Origin: UBA9732 sp963606545
GTDB lineage: Bacteria; Spirochaetota; Spirochaetia; Sphaerochaetales; Sphaerochaetaceae
NCBI GenBank assembly: GCA_963606545.1
Contig: CAVCYP010000069.1
Span: 1-6,813, forward strand
DNA: 6,813 nt
Direction: 5' to 3'
Shown: positions 5,331 to 6,813 of the stretch, one piece after another
Position numbering within the stretch: the first letter of the stretch is position 1
How the letters are laid out: each line of letters starts with the position of its first letter
Translations under genes and position numbers: made by a program
Notes under the pieces: model-generated
Database searches by the model: none
Told to the model about the DNA's origin: nothing
The model's input: only the letters and a program-made list of their open reading frames with translations

Positions 5331-6813
5331 ATGCAAACTGACAAACGTTTTTGCGGTGTTTTACTTCACCCAACTTCTTTTCCATCCCCGTATGGAATTG
5401 GTGATTTAGGAATTGAGGCAAGAAAAATTCTTAGCCTCATGTCGCAAGCAGGCATACATCTTTGGCAGATTTTACCTTTGGGCCCAACTGGCTACGGAGA
5501 CTCCCCTTACTCGAGTCGTTCTTGCTTTGCCGGCAACGAATTACTTATAGACATCAGGTCCCTCAACACAATCTTCTCAGACATAAATCTGAACTACCCA
5601 GACACCTGTGCAGACCGCACTTCAAGAGTAGACTATACCTCTGTCTATTCCCACAAAATGGTCTACCTCAAAGAGATAGCCTCACAATTTGTCCAAAAGC
5701 ACGCCACAGACGCAGACTACGTCAACTTTTGCTCTGAAAATGCCTGGTGGCTTGACGACTATGCCCTCTACCAAGGCCTCACCGCCCACTTCAACGATTC
5801 CCGCTGGTTCCTCTGGCCCGATGACCTTAAAAACAGAAAAAAAGCAGCTCTAGCAAAGTGGAAAAAAACCCTTGCACAGGAAATTGAAGTAACAAAAGCT
5901 CTCCAGTACTTCTTCTACTCACAATGGAACTCTCTGCACAAATTTGCAAATGAGATTGGCATTCAAATAATTGGAGACATACCAATCTTTGCAGCAAGTG
6001 ATAGTGTAGACGTATGGGTAAACAGAAAGCTTTTTAAGTTTGACGCACAGGGCAATCAATTAGCCCTTGCAGGTTGCCCGCCAGATGACTTCTCCCCTAC
6101 TGGTCAACTCTGGGGAAATCCTGTTTACAACTGGAAAGAGCATGAAAAAGACGACTTTGCTTGGTGGAGAAGCAGAGTTGAAAATACACTAAAGTTGGTC
6201 GATATTCTTAGAATTGACCACTTCAGGGGCTTTGACTCCTACTGGGAAACCCCTGCCGGGGAAACCACCGCTATCAATGGAAAGTGGATGCCAGGTCCTG
6301 GAATGAAACTCCTTGGTCACTTCAAAGGAATGAACATCATTGCAGAGGATCTTGGTTTCATGACTTCTTCAGTAAAAAAGCTTAGAGAAGATACAGGTTT
6401 CCCAGGAATGAAAATCTACATATTTGGATTTGACCTTTCAAAGGGTACCTTTGATGCAACAAATGACTATCTTCCTCATAATTATGACCAAAACTGTGTT
6501 GCTTACACTGGAACTCATGACAATGAGACCGCACAAGGTTGGTACGATCATCAGAATGATGCCTACAAAGACATTGTAAGACGTTACCTCCAGTGTCCAG
6601 ACCATGAAGTGGTATGGCAGATGCTTCGCACCCTATTGGCAAGCTCTGCAAAATACGTAATTTTCCCAATGCAGGATATTATGGGCTTAGATAACAGTGC
6701 TAGAATGAATGAACCTTCAACCGTTGGCTCTTCCAACTGGTCTTGGAGAATGAATCCGGCAAAGCTTGAAGAGTGGAAACTGAACAGACTTCACGAATAC
6801 ATCACTCTCTACG
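5331..6813 (+). CDS. malQ: 4-alpha-glucanotransferase (amylomaltase), 3' end cut off by the window
   Basis: MalQ is a cytoplasmic GH77 enzyme that moves alpha-1,4-glucan segments between maltodextrins, releasing glucose and making longer chains for phosphorylase. The frame is open from ATG 5331 to the window edge, giving 494 complete codons; short-type members are about 500 residues, so only a few are missing. The N-terminus has GVLLHPTSF and GIGDLG, followed by ILPLGPTGYGDSPYSS. Next come IGDIPIF, and GCPPDDFSPTGQLWGNPVYNW. The GH77 catalytic trio is intact: Asp296 (nucleophile) in RIDHFRGF, Glu339 (acid/base) in AEDLG, and Asp397 in TGTHDNET, almost the same numbering as Thermus amylomaltase. 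It lacks the long N-terminal extension of E. coli MalQ. No other upstream in-frame start exists. Divergent from carD and not obviously in an operon; what lies downstream is out of view. Confidence 0.96.
   Translation, partial: MQTDKRFCGVLLHPTSFPSPYGIGDLGIEARKILSLMSQAGIHLWQILPLGPTGYGDSPYSSRSCFAGNELLIDIRSLNTIFSDINLNYPDTCADRTSRVDYTSVYSHKMVYLKEIASQFVQKHATDADYVNFCSENAWWLDDYALYQGLTAHFNDSRWFLWPDDLKNRKKAALAKWKKTLAQEIEVTKALQYFFYSQWNSLHKFANEIGIQIIGDIPIFAASDSVDVWVNRKLFKFDAQGNQLALAGCPPDDFSPTGQLWGNPVYNWKEHEKDDFAWWRSRVENTLKLVDILRIDHFRGFDSYWETPAGETTAINGKWMPGPGMKLLGHFKGMNIIAEDLGFMTSSVKKLREDTGFPGMKIYIFGFDLSKGTFDATNDYLPHNYDQNCVAYTGTHDNETAQGWYDHQNDAYKDIVRRYLQCPDHEVVWQMLRTLLASSAKYVIFPMQDIMGLDNSARMNEPSTVGSSNWSWRMNPAKLEEWKLNRLHEYITLY

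Noticed and set aside
5252..5344. Upstream extension of carD by 31 codons, starting MSVCMQKLYS
   Set aside because: It would overlap the start of malQ and both promoters, has no ribosome site, and its residues do not resemble the CarD family. The ATG at 5251 has a perfect -10 box placed for it.
5462..6669. Open frames of 91 codons (plus, from 5462) and 95 codons (minus, 6382-6669) inside malQ
   Set aside because: The malQ frame is continuous through both with conserved GH77 motifs; the alternatives have compositionally odd residues and no homology that I recognise.
1..6813. A previously undescribed multi-gene defence, mobile or biosynthetic system
   Set aside because: All six well-supported complete genes and the partial malQ fall into known housekeeping or metabolic families, with no toxin-antitoxin pair, repeat array, recombinase, or cluster of unknown genes. 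The only non-routine signal is in initiation geometry and gene overlaps.

Overview
The window looks like ordinary chromosome from a moderate-GC (roughly low-to-mid 40s % by eye) diderm bacterium, most likely a spirochaete of the Treponema/Sphaerochaeta kind. The reasons are a CarD-type regulator joined to ispD and ispF, an RsmE with the GPERG variant, an arginine deiminase, and an oligopeptide-binding protein ending in a PLDIHPFK-type motif. This assignment comes from remembered family resemblance, not from a search. I see no mobile element, CRISPR array, rRNA, tRNA or integrase, and no convincing new multi-gene system.

Layout. Bases 1-83 hold what may be the last codons of a plus-strand gene running in from the left. 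Reading leftward on the minus strand from about 2080 are rsmE (16S rRNA m3U methyltransferase) and then arcA (arginine deiminase), which has its own promoter and a strong Shine-Dalgarno site. Diverging from rsmE is a plus-strand gene for a secreted peptide-binding protein (2145-3581). Its 3' end overlaps, tail to tail, the end of a minus-strand operon carD-ispD-ispF (5251 down to 3562). Diverging from carD is malQ (4-alpha-glucanotransferase), which runs off the right edge only a few codons short of the usual family length. The gene-free gaps are 60, 66 and 79 bases, all filled by promoter signals.

How the genes work together. IspD and IspF catalyse steps 3 and 5 of the MEP isoprenoid pathway. 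They are translationally coupled to each other and to carD, a global RNA-polymerase-binding regulator. ArcA hydrolyses arginine to citrulline and ammonia, the first step of the ATP-yielding arginine dihydrolase pathway, but arcB and arcC are not in the window. The peptide-binding protein is an orphan here, without permease or ATPase genes. MalQ acts on maltodextrin and glycogen-type glucans.

The most notable signal is regulatory. Four genes that start transcription units (rsmE, the binding-protein gene, carD, malQ) each have a sigma70-like -35/-10 pair with a 17-base spacer, and the -10 box ends exactly six bases before the start codon. This predicts leaderless mRNAs. The downstream operon genes ispD and ispF, and arcA with its own leader, instead carry clear GGAG-type ribosome binding sites. 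The window therefore suggests two modes of translation initiation.
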